A stretch of 64,000 nucleotides of DNA from Thalassobacillus sp. CUG 92003 (GTDB lineage: Bacteria; Bacillota; Bacilli; Bacillales; Halobacillaceae), in NCBI RefSeq assembly GCF_013618635.1, contig NZ_JABLSJ010000014.1, positions 1 through 64,000 of the forward strand, read 5' to 3'. A model generated the notes under the pieces. That model made no database searches, was not told the origin of the DNA, and saw nothing but the letters and a program-made list of their open reading frames with translations. Shown piece after piece: positions 1-8,027 of this stretch. Position numbers and translations under genes: made by a program. Every line of letters starts with the position of its first letter. Within the stretch, counting starts at the first letter, position 1.

Positions 1-80
1 CAAAATAATTTCCAATTCCATATCAATTTACAGTTGACATTACACCACTAGGCTAAGCTTATTAGAGCATTAAAATAGAT

Positions 81-116
81 AAATCCGTCTCAAAGCAACT
101 ATGAGACGGATTTTTT
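81..116. terminator. Bidirectional intrinsic terminator
   Basis: Perfect 9-bp stem TCCGTCTCA / TGAGACGGA followed by six T on the + strand and A-rich sequence on the other side. It closes the minus-strand lipoprotein gene that ends at 118 and probably also a plus-strand gene lying before the window. Confidence 0.85.
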
Positions 117-117
117 C

Positions 118-897
118 TTATTCAACCGTGATGGATTCTTTTTTGTGTGTATGAATGTCACCTTTTTCAATATGAACCTTTACGGTATAGTTACCAGAGG
201 CGGGGAATGTGTAACCTGCTGAATATTTTCCATCGTCGGATTCAGCTGCATCGATGAACTTCTCATTTTTCGACTGATCAGAAGATACTTCAAAACGCAC
301 ATCCGCTTGCTGGAACGGCTCCTCATCTTTTTGGATATGGGCTATAAGTTCTGACTCTGTCTTCGCCGTGAACGTTTTATCTGTCATCACATGAATCGCG
401 AAGTTATCGTCTCCGTGGGCGTGAGACTCCGAGTCTTCTTCCGAGTCATCCTCGGCTGTTTCCTTATTTGGAGATCCGATTGTTACGGTTTTGGTTGGCA
501 TCACATGCATATCGCGCGCTGTTGTATGGGCCGTGATGTTATAAGTACCTTTACTTGGGAAAGTGAACTCAGCTTGGTAAACCCCATTTCCGGTTGACTC
601 AGCACTCAGCATTTTGCTGTTGTCTTTAGACGCGTTCTTTTTCCAGATTTCAAACTCTACTTCATCCGCATCATTTACAGCTTCCCCGTCTTGGGTAACT
701 GTTGCTTCAATGGACGTTTGCTTATTCGGTTCGGGTTGATCAGGTGCCAGCGTAATCTCAGTTTCGACCATCGCTAGTGCTTCACTATCGCCGCCATTGC
801 TTTCGGCGTTACTAGAACCACTATCATCTTTGGCCTGGGAGCCGCAGGCACTTGTGAACAGCAAGAAAATAAAAGACATACATAATAGCTTTTTCAA
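118..897 (-). CDS. FixH/YtkA-like lipoprotein with two repeated domains
   Basis: A secreted lipoprotein of 259 residues: Lys-rich start, hydrophobic stretch and lipobox T-S-A-C near residue 18, then an acidic Ser/Gly/Glu linker. The body holds two copies of a beta-sandwich domain (about residues 45-140 and 165-259), each ending in a G-Y/G-N-Y-x-V/I pattern typical of FixH/YtkA-like domains. The longer TTG start at 906 directly abuts the AAGGAG site, so the TTG at 897, nine bases from it, is chosen. His-rich patches (HAHGDD, HTH) might bind metal, but that is inference. Single gene with its own terminator. Function unknown. Confidence 0.75.
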   Translation of the reverse strand: MKKLLCMSFIFLLFTSACGSQAKDDSGSSNAESNGGDSEALAMVETEITLAPDQPEPNKQTSIEATVTQDGEAVNDADEVEFEIWKKNASKDNSKMLSAESTGNGVYQAEFTFPSKGTYNITAHTTARDMHVMPTKTVTIGSPNKETAEDDSEEDSESHAHGDDNFAIHVMTDKTFTAKTESELIAHIQKDEEPFQQADVRFEVSSDQSKNEKFIDAAESDDGKYSAGYTFPASGNYTVKVHIEKGDIHTHKKESITVE

Positions 898-1012
898 CTG
901 CTTCAACTCCTTCTTTATATAATCACGTTAAGAATAACATGGATGCAACCACTTTGTACCCATTATCCCCCGCATAAATGTGGCAAATACATGACACATT
1001 AAAATTACACGA

Positions 1013-1084
1013 CACACCCGGCTCTTTCAAAAACCGATTTTTGTACCAGGTACGCTCCATGTGCGTACCTGAAGGAGAATCGGT
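1013..1084. repeat. GTACCAGGTAC repeat, copy R1 (half unit in a hairpin)
   Basis: Half unit starting ACACCCGGCTCTTT and ending GTACCAGGTACG, the same layout as the copies at 5259 and 6028. Here the half unit is followed by a partial inverted complement (GCGTACCTGA ... AATCGGT), so 1033-1084 can fold as a hairpin with ACCGATT/AATCGGT at its base. It lies just before the typA promoter. Confidence 0.8.
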
Positions 1085-1106
1085 TGTATGATTCTCTTTG
1101 GGTTTG

Positions 1107-1115
1107 TGTTATAAT
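1107..1115 (+). promoter_or_regulatory. Extended -10 promoter of typA
   Basis: TGTTATAAT at 1107-1115 is a consensus TATAAT with the TGn extension. No good -35 hexamer sits 17 bp upstream; TTGTAT at 1084-1089 is 20 bp away. The position, about 45 bp before the typA start, fits. Confidence 0.6.
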
Positions 1116-1160
1116 AGAAAAGTTGAATAATTTTGTGAGTTGAAAGAGGTGTGTGCTTTT

Positions 1161-2999
1161 ATGCAACACAGAACAGATATTCGAAATATCGCTATTATTG
1201 CGCACGTGGACCATGGGAAAACAACGTTGGTTGACCAGATGCTTCATTATTCAGGGACTTTCCGTGAAAATGAACATGTGGCAGAACGTGCGATGGACTC
1301 TAATGATTTAGAAAAAGAACGCGGTATCACCATTTTGGCGAAGAATACTGCGATTAATTACAATGACACGCGTGTCAATATTCTTGATACCCCGGGTCAC
1401 GCTGACTTTGGCGGTGAAGTTGAGAGAATCTTGAAAATGGTAGATGGTGTTTTACTTGTGGTTGATGCCTATGAAGGGTGCATGCCGCAAACGCGTTTTG
1501 TTTTAAAGAAAGCTTTGGAACAAAAGCTGACACCAGTACTGGTTTTAAATAAAATTGATCGCCCTAATGCCCGTCCGAATGAAGTCGTTGATGAAGTGCT
1601 GGATCTATTCATTGAACTGGGTGCTGACGAGGATCAGTTGGAATTCCCGGTAGTCTACGCTTCCGCGCTGAACGGTACATCTGGTGATGAGCCGGATAAC
1701 TTGCAAGAAACCATGGATCCGATTTTCAATCTGATCATGGATAACATTCCTGCGCCGGTAGACAATTCAGAAGATCCCCTGCAATTTCAAGTTACGCTGC
1801 TGGATTACAACGACTATCTCGGGAGGATCGGGATTGGTCGTGTCTTCCGCGGGAGGATTAAAGTCGGGCAGCAAGTTGCCCTGATGAAAAAGGACGGAAG
1901 TACGAAGAATTTCCGGATTTCGAAATTATTCGGCTTCATCGGCTTAAAGCGTCGTGAAATTGAAGAAGCTAAAGCTGGTGACATTATTGCGATTGCCGGG
2001 CTCGAAGATATTAATATCGGCGAGACAGTTTGTTCTGCTAATAAAAAAGAAGCGATGGAAATACCACGTATTGACGAACCTACGCTGCAAATGACTTTCC
2101 TTGTGAATAACAGCCCATTTGCAGGACGGGAAGGAAAATACGTGACGGCACGCCAAATTGAGGAACGGTTGCTGACTCAGTTGGAAACGGACGTCAGCCT
2201 GCGTGTTGATCCGACAGAAGTGCCGGATGCTTGGACTGTTTCAGGACGCGGAGAACTTCACTTATCCATCCTCGTCGAAAACATGCGCCGCGAAGGTTTC
2301 GAACTGCAATTATCGAAGCCTAAAGTCATCCTTAAAGAGATAGATGGCGTAACATGTGAACCTGTCGAGTACGTGCAAATTGATACACCTGATGAGTTTC
2401 AGGGTCCCGTGATGGAATCAATTGGTGCCAGAAAAGGTGAAATGCAGGATATGGTGAATGACGGCAACGGCCAAGTGCGTCTGGAATTCATCGTACCTTC
2501 CCGTGGATTAATCGGTTACGCAACTGAATTCATGTCCATGACGCGCGGTTATGGCATCTTGAACCATACGTTCCACGGCTATGCGCCGGTAGCGGAAGGT
2601 CAAGTGGGCGGCCGCAGTAAAGGTGTACTTGTTTCCTTAGATAAAGGAAAAAGTTCAACTTACGGCATCATGAACCTTGAGGATCGCGGAACAATCTTTG
2701 TTGAACCTGGTACCGATGTGTATGAAGGTATGATTGTGGGCGAACACAGTCGCGATAATGATCTGACGGTTAATATTACGAAAGAAAAGCATCTCACTAA
2801 CGTGCGCTCTGCGAATAAGGACACGACGGTTACTATCAAGAAAACCCGTTCATTGACACTCGAAGAAGCAATCGAGTACTTGGATGACGATGAGTATTGT
2901 GAAGTTACACCTGAAGCTGTCAGACTTCGTAAGAAAATCCTCAATAAAGGGGAACGCGAACGTTTAGCGAAAAAGAAAAAAATGCAAAATGCAGAGTAA
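1161..2999 (+). CDS. typA: Ribosome-associated GTPase TypA/BipA
   Basis: Translational GTPase of the EF-G/LepA group that binds the ribosome and supports growth under stress and low temperature (family knowledge). The 612 residues equal the usual length. G1 AHVDHGKT is at residues 14-21, G3 DTPGH at 76-80 and G4 NKID near 130, followed by EF-G-like domains II, III and V and a Lys-rich C terminus. The ATG at 1161 is preferred over an upstream in-frame TTG at 1140 because AAGAGGTG lies just before it and the N terminus then matches the family. Monocistronic, followed by a strong terminator. Confidence 0.97.
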   Translation: MQHRTDIRNIAIIAHVDHGKTTLVDQMLHYSGTFRENEHVAERAMDSNDLEKERGITILAKNTAINYNDTRVNILDTPGHADFGGEVERILKMVDGVLLVVDAYEGCMPQTRFVLKKALEQKLTPVLVLNKIDRPNARPNEVVDEVLDLFIELGADEDQLEFPVVYASALNGTSGDEPDNLQETMDPIFNLIMDNIPAPVDNSEDPLQFQVTLLDYNDYLGRIGIGRVFRGRIKVGQQVALMKKDGSTKNFRISKLFGFIGLKRREIEEAKAGDIIAIAGLEDINIGETVCSANKKEAMEIPRIDEPTLQMTFLVNNSPFAGREGKYVTARQIEERLLTQLETDVSLRVDPTEVPDAWTVSGRGELHLSILVENMRREGFELQLSKPKVILKEIDGVTCEPVEYVQIDTPDEFQGPVMESIGARKGEMQDMVNDGNGQVRLEFIVPSRGLIGYATEFMSMTRGYGILNHTFHGYAPVAEGQVGGRSKGVLVSLDKGKSSTYGIMNLEDRGTIFVEPGTDVYEGMIVGEHSRDNDLTVNITKEKHLTNVRSANKDTTVTIKKTRSLTLEEAIEYLDDDEYCEVTPEAVRLRKKILNKGERERLAKKKKMQNAE

Positions 3000-3005
3000 C
3001 AAAAA

Positions 3006-3038
3006 AACCTGTTCCGATTTAACGGAGCAGGTTTTTTT
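3006..3038. terminator. typA / bshB2 convergent terminator
   Basis: AACCTGTTCCG / CGGAGCAGGTT stem (one mismatch) flanked by A7 on the left and T7 on the right. It lies between convergent stop codons and can serve both strands. Confidence 0.9.
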
Positions 3039-3051
3039 AATGGGAGGAGAT

Positions 3052-3735
3052 TTATTCCACGAGGTCATTTTCCCAATCATAACTATAAAATTGTTCAGTG
3101 GTCACCCATTTTAAAGCTTCCGGATCATTCACTTTGATTCCTTCTTCTATCATCTCCAGCCAACGTGCTGTTTGTGATATATGTGCATGCATAGCATTTA
3201 ACTTTTCATCTTTAGCATCGGCAATATTACGTTCGATATCAGGATGGCCTAAATCGTCGTACGTATTATTGGCAAAGGCTAGACAGTGCAATTTCGGGCG
3301 CTCTGACGGTGCGATTTTTCTAACGGCCCGGACGACTGCCCGTGCGGTCGCTTCATGATCGGGATGGACTGAATATCCCGGGTAAAAGCTGATCACGAGA
3401 GAGGGATCCAACTCTTCGATGAGGTCGCTAATCATTTGAGTCATCGCCTCGTCATCTTCAAATTCAAGCGTTTTATCTCTTAAACCCATCATTCGCATAT
3501 CCGTAATTCCCATGGCATTTGCAGCTTTGAGAAGCTCTTGTTTTCGAATGCCTGGCAAACTCTCTCTCGTGGCAAATGTCGGCGTACCAAGATTGCGCCC
3601 CATCTCACCTAAGGTCAGACATGCATAAGTGAGCGGTGTGCCTTGTTTGATAAATGAGGAGATGGTTCCTGATACACCGAACGCTTCGTCATCAGGATGA
3701 GGAAAGATGACAAGCACGTGTTTTTCCTGTTCCAT
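3052..3735 (-). CDS. bshB2: Bacillithiol biosynthesis deacetylase BshB2
   Basis: LmbE/PIG-L-like zinc deacetylase that removes the acetyl group from GlcNAc-malate on the way to bacillithiol, the low-molecular-weight thiol of Bacillaceae. The zinc motif PHPDDE is at residues 12-17; a downstream HPDHEA supplies the third metal ligand. Length 227 fits. The open frame runs back to 3801, but the ATG at 3735 has AAAGGAGTG before it and gives the family N terminus. BshB2 versus BshB1 is judged from overall look and from its standing alone, away from bshA and methylglyoxal synthase. No partner genes nearby. Confidence 0.85.
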   Translation of the reverse strand: MEQEKHVLVIFPHPDDEAFGVSGTISSFIKQGTPLTYACLTLGEMGRNLGTPTFATRESLPGIRKQELLKAANAMGITDMRMMGLRDKTLEFEDDEAMTQMISDLIEELDPSLVISFYPGYSVHPDHEATARAVVRAVRKIAPSERPKLHCLAFANNTYDDLGHPDIERNIADAKDEKLNAMHAHISQTARWLEMIEEGIKVNDPEALKWVTTEQFYSYDWENDLVE

Positions 3736-3924
3736 ATACAATGTCACTCCTTTATTTGGATGTGATATTCCACTCATCATTATCCCGCAGACGACGAGCA
3801 TTTTAAAGCTATCTGTTTGCGAATGGTATAGACGAGGGCGAGCATCATAAATTATTGTTTATTGCCTTGCAAAATAAGGAACATGCTTCGTGACATCACA
3901 TTTTAATTAAGGAGTGTTACACGA

Positions 3925-4674
3925 ATGGAAGAAAGGGTCAATCATTTAGTAGATTGGTTGCAATATAAGGTCGAAGAGTCAGGGTTGAACGGTTTGCTCG
4001 TAGGTGTAAGTGGCGGCATAGATTCGGCCGTCGTTTCCCAACTGATTAAGCGGGCGGCTCCCGATCAGTCCCTGGGGGTTATATTACCTATCGATCAACA
4101 TGTAGAAGATCAAGGAGATGCACTGGATGTCGTTAAAAATGCCGGACTCGATTATGTGGGAATTGAATTAACCGAGACGTATCAGCAGTTATACGGTACG
4201 ATCGAACAAAAACTGACGGATAAAGGGGACTGGAATGAACAGCATTCCCAGTTAGGCGGGGCGAATCTGCAAGCCAGGCTCCGCATGAGTACGTTATATG
4301 CTGTGGCAGCTAACTACGGTTATCTCGTAGTAGGAACGGATAATGCTGCAGAACACTACACAGGCTACTTTACAAAGTATGGCGATGGAGGCGTCGACTT
4401 GGTCCCGCTCGTTCATATGAACAAGTCGGAGGTAAGAGAGATGGCCCGGTATTTAGAGGTTCCGGACTCCGTTATCTCTAAGGCCCCGAGTGCTGGACTT
4501 TGGGAAGGCCAGTCTGATGAGAGTGAAATGGGCGTTTCATATGATGTAATCGATGCTTACCTACAGGGACAACCGGTGAGCGACTCGGATCGTTCTTCGC
4601 TTCACACCATGCATGAAAATACTGAACATAAGCGTCAAATGCCAGCCGAACCATCCCCGTTTAAAGGAGAATGA
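3925..4674 (+). CDS. nadE: NAD synthetase NadE (ammonia-dependent)
   Basis: Adenylates nicotinic acid adenine dinucleotide and amidates it with ammonia to NAD. The N-type ATP pyrophosphatase loop SGGIDS is at residues 29-34, and GTDNAAEHYTGYFTKYGDG and the K-A-P-S-A-G-L-W block that closes over the active site are present. There is no glutaminase (CN-hydrolase) domain, so free ammonia is the donor. At 249 residues it is slightly shorter than the B. subtilis enzyme. RBS AAGGAGTG. Three bases separate it from the next gene, suggesting a two-gene NAD unit. Confidence 0.93.
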   Translation: MEERVNHLVDWLQYKVEESGLNGLLVGVSGGIDSAVVSQLIKRAAPDQSLGVILPIDQHVEDQGDALDVVKNAGLDYVGIELTETYQQLYGTIEQKLTDKGDWNEQHSQLGGANLQARLRMSTLYAVAANYGYLVVGTDNAAEHYTGYFTKYGDGGVDLVPLVHMNKSEVREMARYLEVPDSVISKAPSAGLWEGQSDESEMGVSYDVIDAYLQGQPVSDSDRSSLHTMHENTEHKRQMPAEPSPFKGE

Positions 4675-4677
4675 TCA

Positions 4678-5241
4678 ATGTCAGAGGTGAAGCGTTCGCG
4701 AACAGCACTCATTATGATCGATATGATTAACAAAATGGATTTCGAGGGTGGACACAATCTCCTGGAAAACACACGGTCCATTATGGGCAACCTTCAGGAC
4801 TTGAAACAAGAAGCCAAGAAAAGAGACGTTCCGGTCATCTATGTTAATGACAACTTCGGTTTATGGCAAGACAACGTCGCGGAGCTGATTGAAGAGTGTC
4901 AACAGGGGCCGGGGAAAGAAGTGATCCAGGAGATTATTCCGGAAGATGATGATTTCTTTATTATCAAGCCTAAACATTCAGGTTTTTATGGCACTCAGCT
5001 GACCATTCTCCTAAACCAAATAGGAGCTGAGAATTTAGTTATGACCGGCATAGCTGGCGATATATGCGTATTATTTACAGCGAACGATGCCTACATGCGG
5101 GAATATAACATCTACGTCCCGAAAGATTGTGTCGCTTCTGAACATCATAGTGATAACGAAAACGCCCTACAAATTATGAAACGCTCCTTATTTGCCGACC
5201 TTCGAGAATCCCATCAGTTAAACTGGGAAGAATTAAAATAG
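4678..5241 (+). CDS. Isochorismatase-fold cysteine hydrolase (nicotinamidase-like)
   Basis: Cysteine hydrolase of 187 residues with the family triad: Asp15 (LIMID), Lys97 (IKPKHSGF, K-x3-S-G-F) and Cys130 (GIAGDICV). It starts three bases after nadE, whose last codons supply the GGAGAATGA ribosome site, so the two are translationally coupled. Coupling to NadE makes a nicotinamidase-like role in NAD salvage plausible, since nicotinamide deamidation feeds the same pathway. The metal-site histidines of true nicotinamidases (D-x-H) are not evident, so the substrate is uncertain. Confidence 0.8.
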   Translation: MSEVKRSRTALIMIDMINKMDFEGGHNLLENTRSIMGNLQDLKQEAKKRDVPVIYVNDNFGLWQDNVAELIEECQQGPGKEVIQEIIPEDDDFFIIKPKHSGFYGTQLTILLNQIGAENLVMTGIAGDICVLFTANDAYMREYNIYVPKDCVASEHHSDNENALQIMKRSLFADLRESHQLNWEELK

Positions 5242-5258
5242 ACAAACATGCCGTGATG

Positions 5259-5302
5259 ACACACCCGGCTCTTTTCAAAATCAACATTTTGTACCAGGTA
5301 CG
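5259..5302. repeat. GTACCAGGTAC repeat, copy R2 (half unit)
   Basis: Begins ACACCCGGCTCTTTT, has a small CAAAAT/ATTTTG hairpin and ends GTACCAGGTACG. It is a direct copy of R3 at 6028 and lies in the leader of msrA. Confidence 0.85.
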
Positions 5303-5329
5303 GGTACGAGACGGAAGGAGGAGGCTTAT

Positions 5330-6022
5330 ATGAAGAAGCGGCGACTGAAATGGTGGCTGGTTGGCGGCGTTTTAATTGTATTAGGTGCGCTCCTGATTCC
5401 TGAAGCTTACGCGTACTTTACGAAGCGTAATTATGAAAGCGAAGCTGTCAGTCAGGAGGATATCCCTGCAGGGTATACCGTCGCCACGTTTGCCGGCGGT
5501 TGTTTCTGGTGTATGGAGCCTCCATTTGAAAAACTGAAAGGAGTAGAGGAGGTCGTCTCAGGTTATACCGGGGGCGAAACAACAAATCCAACTTATGAAG
5601 AAGTTTCAGCTGGAGGGACGGGTCATATAGAATCTATACAAGTTTACTTTGACCCCGACGTTATCTCATACAAGGAACTGCTTGATGTGTTTTGGCGGCA
5701 AATTAATCCAACAGATGATGAGGGGCAATTTGTTGACCGAGGTCATCAATATACGTCAGCGATTTTCTATCACAATGAAAATCAAAAGCAGCTAGCCGAG
5801 ACCTCGAAACAAGCAATGGCCGAGTCAGGACGTTTTGAAGGTGAGATTGTGACACCCATACGGGAAACAGAGGCTTTCTATAAAGCAGAAGAGTATCATC
5901 AGGACTACTATAAAAAGAATGAACTGCGTTACAAATTCTATCGCAATGGTTCAGGGCGAGATGACTACCTGAACGAAACCTGGGGGAACGACCGAGAACT
6001 CGACTTCCCAACCAAAGAATAA
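5330..6022 (+). CDS. msrA: Membrane-anchored peptide-methionine (S)-S-oxide reductase MsrA
   Basis: Reduces S-methionine sulfoxide in oxidised proteins. The catalytic motif GCFWC is at residues 57-61 and the family block GYTGGETTNPTYEEV follows. Unlike the usual ~175-residue cytosolic enzyme, this 230-residue protein has a basic start and a hydrophobic segment (about residues 8-28), so it is probably tethered to, or exported across, the membrane and repairs surface proteins (inference). No cysteine occurs outside CFWC, so any resolving cysteine must be Cys61. RBS GGAAGGAGG. Single copies of the GTACCAGGTAC repeat lie directly before and after it. Confidence 0.9.
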   Translation: MKKRRLKWWLVGGVLIVLGALLIPEAYAYFTKRNYESEAVSQEDIPAGYTVATFAGGCFWCMEPPFEKLKGVEEVVSGYTGGETTNPTYEEVSAGGTGHIESIQVYFDPDVISYKELLDVFWRQINPTDDEGQFVDRGHQYTSAIFYHNENQKQLAETSKQAMAESGRFEGEIVTPIRETEAFYKAEEYHQDYYKKNELRYKFYRNGSGRDDYLNETWGNDRELDFPTKE

Positions 6023-6027
6023 AAATG

Positions 6028-6070
6028 GAACACCCGGCTCTTTTCAAAATCAGCGTTTTGTACCAGGTAC
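6028..6070. repeat. GTACCAGGTAC repeat, copy R3 (half unit)
   Basis: Starts 5 bp after the msrA stop, in the same orientation and with nearly the same sequence as R2 (CAAAATCAGCGTTTTG in the middle). Confidence 0.85.
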
Positions 6071-6126
6071 AAAAAAATAGAGACAACGCGTTTGTGTTTG
6101 ATTACGTCGCGTTGTCTCTATTTGTG
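6071..6126. terminator. msrA terminator (bidirectional)
   Basis: 14-15 bp stem AATAGAGACAACGCG / CGCGTTGTCTCTATT with a 17-base loop and A7 on the left. The distal T-tract on the + strand is weak (TTTGTG); on the minus strand the A7 becomes U7. Confidence 0.75.
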
Positions 6127-6188
6127 TGGTTGGGGGCGAGGTTTTTGTTTCTGTTTTGGACTGTTAATAATGTTATCTGCCTCCTTCA

Positions 6189-6503
6189 TTAAGATACGAA
6201 TTTTAAGCCGACGACACCGGCGACAATGCAGCCGATAAAAAATACCCGCTTCAGGTGCGCACTTTCTTTAAAAAACAACATGCCGATCAGGACAGTACCA
6301 GCGGATCCGATTCCGGTCCAAATGCCGTACGCCGTTCCAACCGGTAAGTGTATTAAGGAAAGTGACAGAAAATAAAAGCTGAAACAAGCAGCGGTTATTG
6401 CTCCAATCGTTGGTTTGACCTTAGAAAAACCATCAGAAAGTTTTAGAAACAGCATGCCTGTCATTTCACCTATGCCTGCTAACACTAAAAATACCCATGC
6501 CAT
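6189..6503 (-). CDS. SMR-family efflux subunit (short partner)
   Basis: Small multidrug resistance protein of 104 residues with four transmembrane helices and the proton/substrate Glu13 in helix 1; G-T-A-Y-G-I-W-T-G-I-G marks helix 3. The ATG at 6503, eight bases after AGGAGG, gives the same MAW start as its partner; an upstream GTG at 6512 overlaps the ribosome site. Its start codon is 12 bases below the stop of the companion SMR gene. Two adjacent unequal SMR genes behave as heterodimeric pumps in Bacillus (YkkCD, EbrAB). Likely exports cationic drugs or guanidinium-like compounds; the substrate cannot be read from the sequence. Confidence 0.88.
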   Translation of the reverse strand: MAWVFLVLAGIGEMTGMLFLKLSDGFSKVKPTIGAITAACFSFYFLSLSLIHLPVGTAYGIWTGIGSAGTVLIGMLFFKESAHLKRVFFIGCIVAGVVGLKFVS

Positions 6504-6515
6504 CACAGACACCTC

Positions 6516-6923
6516 CTATCCAATTTCAACCTCTTGAGGCGTCATGACCTCTTCCGACTCTTGTTCTGACGATGTTCCCTTGTTTTCTTCTTCCTGCAAG
6601 ATCCCTTTAGAAGCAGAGAGCTTCAAGCCAATGATTCCAGTAATCAAAAGAGCAATAAAAAAGACCTTCCCAAGATTTGCTGAATCTCCCAGGAATGTCA
6701 TGCCGACTATAGCCGTGCCTGCCGCTCCAATACCAGTGAAAATGGCGTACCCTGTGCCAATATCGATTTCTTTTAAAGCCTTCGTAAAACAATAGAAACT
6801 GAGTAAGATGAGCACGACCGTAATGCTGGTAATGAGTGGTTTACTGAACCCATCTGACATTTTCAGTCCAATAGCCCATCCGATTTCAAATAGCGACCCG
6901 ATTAATAAATAGATCCATGCCAT
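6516..6923 (-). CDS. SMR-family efflux subunit (long partner, acidic tail)
   Basis: Four-helix SMR protein with Glu13 in helix 1 and the helix-3 block G-T-G-Y-A-I-F-T-G-I-G. At 135 residues it is about 28 longer than usual because of a hydrophilic, Glu-rich C-terminal tail (residues ~108-135) after the last helix. Follows tetR by 2 bases and precedes the short SMR gene, so tetR-smr-smr is one operon. The unequal pair suggests an antiparallel heterodimer. The role of the tail is unknown. Confidence 0.88.
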   Translation of the reverse strand: MAWIYLLIGSLFEIGWAIGLKMSDGFSKPLITSITVVLILLSFYCFTKALKEIDIGTGYAIFTGIGAAGTAIVGMTFLGDSANLGKVFFIALLITGIIGLKLSASKGILQEEENKGTSSEQESEEVMTPQEVEIG

Positions 6924-6925
6924 CG

Positions 6926-7519
6926 TTAATCCTCCTTATGTCCGGGATGTTTAATCCCCAACCAGAATATGGTCCAACTCGCTTTTTGCCGCTTGGCAAA
7001 TAAATCTACATCGTAGAAATTTTCTTCTAAAAACAAACCATCAATTAGTGTGTAAAATGCCGAGGTTAACGTTTCAATGTCTAAATCACGAATGATGCCA
7101 TCCTGGATACCTTGTTGAAAAATGGGGCGAAGAAGCTCAGTGACAATCGTTTCAACCTCGATGAATTTCTGTCGTATAGCATCTGAAAATTCTTCCGGTG
7201 GAAAAAAAGTGACCCGCTTCCAAAACTGACCTTCTTTAGATGTGGCCATCTGCTCGATATACATTTGATAAACATTCTCCAAGCGCTGCTTAATCGTGGC
7301 ATCTTGAGCAAAATGAATCTGGTTACAGAAAAAATCCTTTTCCCGTCGTGTCACTTCATTTAAAACTTCGAAAAAGATGTCTTCCTTGCTGGCAAAATGA
7401 TTATAAAGGGACGGTTTCTTGATGCCGATTTCCGAGGCAATATCAGAAAGGCTTGTATTTTGGTAACCGTATTGCCCGAAACAATCGATCGCAACATCCA
7501 AAATTTTTTGTTGGGTCAT
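6926..7519 (-). CDS. TetR/AcrR-family repressor
   Basis: 197 residues with an N-terminal helix-turn-helix (about residues 5-50: ILDVAIDCFGQYGYQNTSLSDIA ... IKKPSLYNHFASKEDIF), the standard TetR layout with a variable ligand-binding domain behind. It is the first gene of the SMR efflux operon and has a palindrome 20 bp upstream of its start, so it most likely represses its own operon until a pump substrate binds. RBS GAAGGTGG. Confidence 0.93.
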   Translation of the reverse strand: MTQQKILDVAIDCFGQYGYQNTSLSDIASEIGIKKPSLYNHFASKEDIFFEVLNEVTRREKDFFCNQIHFAQDATIKQRLENVYQMYIEQMATSKEGQFWKRVTFFPPEEFSDAIRQKFIEVETIVTELLRPIFQQGIQDGIIRDLDIETLTSAFYTLIDGLFLEENFYDVDLFAKRQKASWTIFWLGIKHPGHKED

Positions 7520-7538
7520 CCTATCGCCACCTTCACTA

Positions 7539-7554
7539 ACTAACGTTTGTTAGT
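7539..7554. promoter_or_regulatory. Putative TetR operator
   Basis: ACTAACGTTTGTTAGT, a perfect 6-bp inverted repeat around GTTT, in the leader of the tetR-SMR operon. The form (ACTAAC-n4-GTTAGT) is like many TetR-family operators. Confidence 0.75.
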
Positions 7555-7715
7555 CTAACTGTACCACAGAAAATCCTACTGTGTCCACCCCTCTCGGTCT
7601 ACACGTTGAGATGACAGAATTTTCAATGTTTCGACAGTGTGAATACCGGGAATACGTTAATTAATAACGTCTTGATAAGATATTTAAAATCTGTTCAGAA
7701 AGGGAGAGCTCATTT

Positions 7716-7952
7716 GTGAGCAAAAATCAGTACACCTTGGGACGATACGAGGGAGAATACGCTATTTTGATGGAGTACGGCCATGAAGATAACGAACTTT
7801 CGATTTTAAAGGAACGCGTGATTGCATTCGCAAATTTAGGTGATCGGTTATCCATTCAGTTTGATAACATCGGAAATCTTAAGCAGGTTCAGGTCATAAA
7901 GGCGAAGGAAGATGGTAAAGACACGATGGTGATAGAGAAGGAGAAAGTTTAA
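7716..7952 (+). CDS. Small DUF3006-like protein
   Basis: 78 residues, GTG start five bases after GGGAGAG. The pattern Y-T-L-G-R-Y-E-G-E-Y-A-I-L ... G-D-R-L-S-I-Q-F-D-N-I-G-N-L resembles DUF3006, small beta-rich cytosolic proteins of unknown function in Firmicutes. No signal peptide or membrane segment. Single gene with its own terminator. The family assignment is by eye and moderate. Confidence 0.6.
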   Translation: MSKNQYTLGRYEGEYAILMEYGHEDNELSILKERVIAFANLGDRLSIQFDNIGNLKQVQVIKAKEDGKDTMVIEKEKV

Positions 7953-7958
7953 TAGGAT

Positions 7959-8006
7959 TAAGCCTCATCAGGTCATCTAGTTAGCCTGATGAGGCTTATT
8001 TTTTTG
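7959..8006 (+). terminator. Strong intrinsic terminator
   Basis: Perfect 13-bp stem AAGCCTCATCAGG / CCTGATGAGGCTT followed by ATTTTTTTT. It ends the small gene at 7716 and separates it from the repeat array. Confidence 0.92.
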
Positions 8007-8027
8007 AACTCCAGTGCTTACGCGTTA

